In this document: one piece after another, positions 61,601-64,000 of the stretch
Layout: the number at the start of each line of letters is the position of its first letter
How positions within the stretch are numbered: the stretch's first letter is position 1
Source: Cristatella mucedo
Lineage: Eukaryota; Bryozoa; Phylactolaemata; Cristatellidae
Direction of reading: 5' to 3'
DNA length: 64,000 nucleotides
Assembly (NCBI GenBank): GCA_009760855.2
Contig: WPIO01000039.1
Span: forward strand, 57,001-121,000
Position numbers and translations under genes: made by a program
The notes under the pieces: model-generated
Seen by the model: only the letters and a program-made list of their open reading frames with translations
What the model was told of the DNA's origin: nothing
The model's database searches: none

Positions 61601-64000
61601 GGCGCGAGTTCGGGCGGGGCGCCCATCAGAGATTTCTTGTTATGACCCATAGGGACTGTGGTCTAGAGATGTATTTTCGTTGGGGAATCGAGCACTTGGA
61701 CGACGTAACGTTCTGTCGAGCGCCGAAGCACACGAAACAGCTAACGTTGACGCCCTTGGTACAATTCTAGAAGTACGACAGAGGTGACTCAGAAGGGCCG
61801 ATCCACATGTATTTTAAAAAAGTCCTGACTCTTTTGCGTCTACTTACTGATTCCATATCTTACAGTAATCCTATATTCATAATCCATCCTATCTATAGAG
61901 TGCAGGAAGCTCAACGTAGTGAGTCACATTTTTTGGCATAATTGTCGGGGGTTTTCTTGGAGTGCTTGCAATGAGGTGCCGCAGGAGAGTCTTGAACAGG
62001 GAAGGCTTGGGAAAGCATGCGAAAGTATACGCATCGTTCGCCTCGCACGTCTAAAGGACGCTTCGACCTTGCGACCTAGTCGCTCTTTCCTTGCGAGATC
62101 GCCCACACGCGAAGGCGAATACATTTCATGCACCATTGCAGACTCCATCGTCAGAGCGATGCATAAGAAGGTGCTCGCCCCGACCAAGGTCTGGCCGAGG
62201 TCGTGGGTTCGAGCCCCGTGGCATATGCAAAGCACCTGAATAGAGGATAAGCTCTCCTATGGCGCTATACAAATGAATTATATTTTATGATTGCAATTAA
62301 ACCATCTGTGCAACGTACGATAGCTGAATGGGCATTGCAGCATTGTACAGCCCCACAATGTCAAGACACTAGCAGCATTGCAAATTAGACCAGCACTCAA
62401 TTTGGATGCGGGACATCGGAAGTGAAGGTGAGTGGTAGAGGATGAGAGGAAATGGCAATGTCATCATCCGCTTACTCGGTCAGCCCACGCAGCCGCTTCG
62501 TTGCAGATATCTATCGTGGTAGTATATTCCCTATACTATTTTTCTTCGAATAAGAAAGGGCGTTTGGCGGGCATCGGCCGCTTCCTTGGGACTAATAGGT
62601 TGCTGATTCATATAACGTGGGCGGTTGATTCAATCTTTTGACTTTTATTGGTTGAACAACCACTATATAACCGCAGCTAATGTATCACTGCGAATATCGT
62701 TGCATCATTCGACAGGTCAGGTGCATGTCCTGTATTTTGCTCTGCGTATACGATTGTTGCAATGCTGTTCTAAAAGAAATCGCTAATCGAGTGAGATATT
62801 TTGCAAGTCGTAAGAATTTCAAAAGTAGGCACATCTTCACTAACCGCACGAATGCGCTTTCAGGGTTTATTTCAAATTCATTCAACTAAAGTGACCACAT
62901 TGACGAACACACTTTAAGACTATAACGACGAATCAGCTAATTTCGACAATTGCATCGACATCTTTACCTAGCAAAAACATGTTCATCTGCAGCAAGCCTC
63001 GTCAGCTGATTGCTCCGACAGTAGAGTCAAATACAGCATACTCAACTTAAGGAGAAAACCGTACTTCTTGTTGCAGACAAAATCTTAAGCACTGAGAAGA
63101 TGCGATTGGCCTCCTTGATAGTTGATGTGAGTTTTGCAAGTAACGCGTCAGAGTTCAAAGTCGGAGAATGCGAATGGCCTCTGATCGGTGAGTCCTAATG
63201 CAGTCTGCCGAAAAAAAAGTATGACCTATGTTAATACTCCTTATTTATGATCAACATAAGGTATTAATGCGATAGTTGAATATATTACATAGTCAACCTA
63301 CCTGAGATCCTCTTTAAAGTAATTCATTAACCGTAGCAAACAGCTTCGTCTGAAATGTTTTTGTCAATCAACTGTCAAAGCAACCATTTCAAACAGTCAC
63401 CGAGCACTCTTGAGACTTTCCACGACGGTTATTTATTAAGTTTTTTTCAACGTTATCTTAGCAAGAATAACATTCAGGTTTTCAATCAAATCAGTCTTTC
63501 CAAATTGTAAATATCAGATCTGAAACTATGCATATTCTTGTGCAGCGACAAGGAGTTTTACTTGGCCAACGACCTTCCAGGAACGACCGCCCATTTCTGG
63601 CACAATCAGTCTTGCGGTTGATAAGGTTTTCATTACGAATCCGTACCTGTCTAGCACTTGCATAGCGAAAAGTTGACAGTAGCGCAGATTCCAATCACTT
63701 TAGAATCTTGTTTAATGCTAAACGAAACTACCTTTGAATAGGATTGAAAGCTGCTGCGGCTCACGTGGGCCTCGTAGCCGGCAGGCATTGGTTTGTGTCT
63801 TTACCTTTGTTATTTAGCAACGCGGCACTCTCTGCCTCACGGATCCGCATAATTCCCGAGGTAGCCAATCAGCGAAGTTCTAGCTACAGGTGTGAGGTGC
63901 ACTATTTTCTGTGCCTATTCGTTGAATCTACCAGCCCTTTTTCCACCGGAGAGTGTAGCTCTAACCAGCTCTCTTAATGCTTGAATCTACTTTTTTAACT
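61601..64000. other. No gene assigned
   Basis: Apart from a SINE at 62150-62285, the sequence is AT-rich and unrecognised, with only short frames. Confidence 0.45.
62150..62285 (+). mobile_element. Family A SINE
   Basis: The B box GGTTCGAGCCC is followed by the tail CAAAGCACCTGAATAGAGG, then ATGGCGCTATACAAATGA. The A box end is damaged. Confidence 0.8.

Overview
The window is nuclear DNA from an invertebrate animal. It holds spliced genes whose closest recognisable relatives are animal proteins, many truncated LINEs of the L2/CR1 type, two tRNA-derived SINE families, and a protein-primed DNA polymerase B element of the kind scattered through invertebrate genomes. The species cannot be fixed from the sequence. 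A transmembrane collagen with a furin site and a CxC motif resembles nematode cuticle collagens and weakly hints at an ecdysozoan.

Four genes could be assembled exon by exon, with matching splice phases. (1) A TRMT10C/MRPP1 homologue (mitochondrial RNase P subunit and tRNA m1R9 methyltransferase) lies on + at 12726-27053 in five exons, and its introns are full of LINE and SINE insertions. (2) TXNL4B (a Dim1-like spliceosomal thioredoxin-fold protein, exactly 149 aa) lies on + at 31469-33514 in three exons. (3) A type II transmembrane collagen-like gene lies on + at 41304-44525 in two exons, with a TATA box and an AATAAA. (4) A complete 503-aa catalase lies on - at 53376-47424 in ten exons, with all haem and catalytic residues and one GC-AG intron.

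Layout: 1-5.6 kb holds L2 fragments, one carrying a nested SINE with a target-site duplication. 6.1-9.9 kb (-) is a decayed DNA polymerase B gene with an endonuclease VII-like zinc module, followed by a hairpin at 10.0-10.1 kb. 10.1-12.7 kb is unassigned. 12.7-27.5 kb is TRMT10C. 27.8-28.9 kb is a 1 kb foldback. 31.5-33.5 kb is TXNL4B. 34-35.7 kb is L2 and SINE. 36-41.3 kb is CpG-rich DNA with an AT palindrome, leading to the collagen gene. 46-54.3 kb is the catalase locus, with six unrelated minisatellite arrays inside and around the gene. 52.4-54.8 kb and 59.8-61.6 kb are arms of a diverged inverted duplication containing the catalase promoter and a broken extra copy of exon 8. The rest is repeats and unassigned DNA.

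The four genes do not form a pathway. The most unusual parts are the catalase locus (inverted duplication plus private minisatellites), the foldback at 28 kb, the collagen whose Gly-X-Y register decays without any stop codon, and the polymerase element whose exonuclease aspartates have become asparagines.
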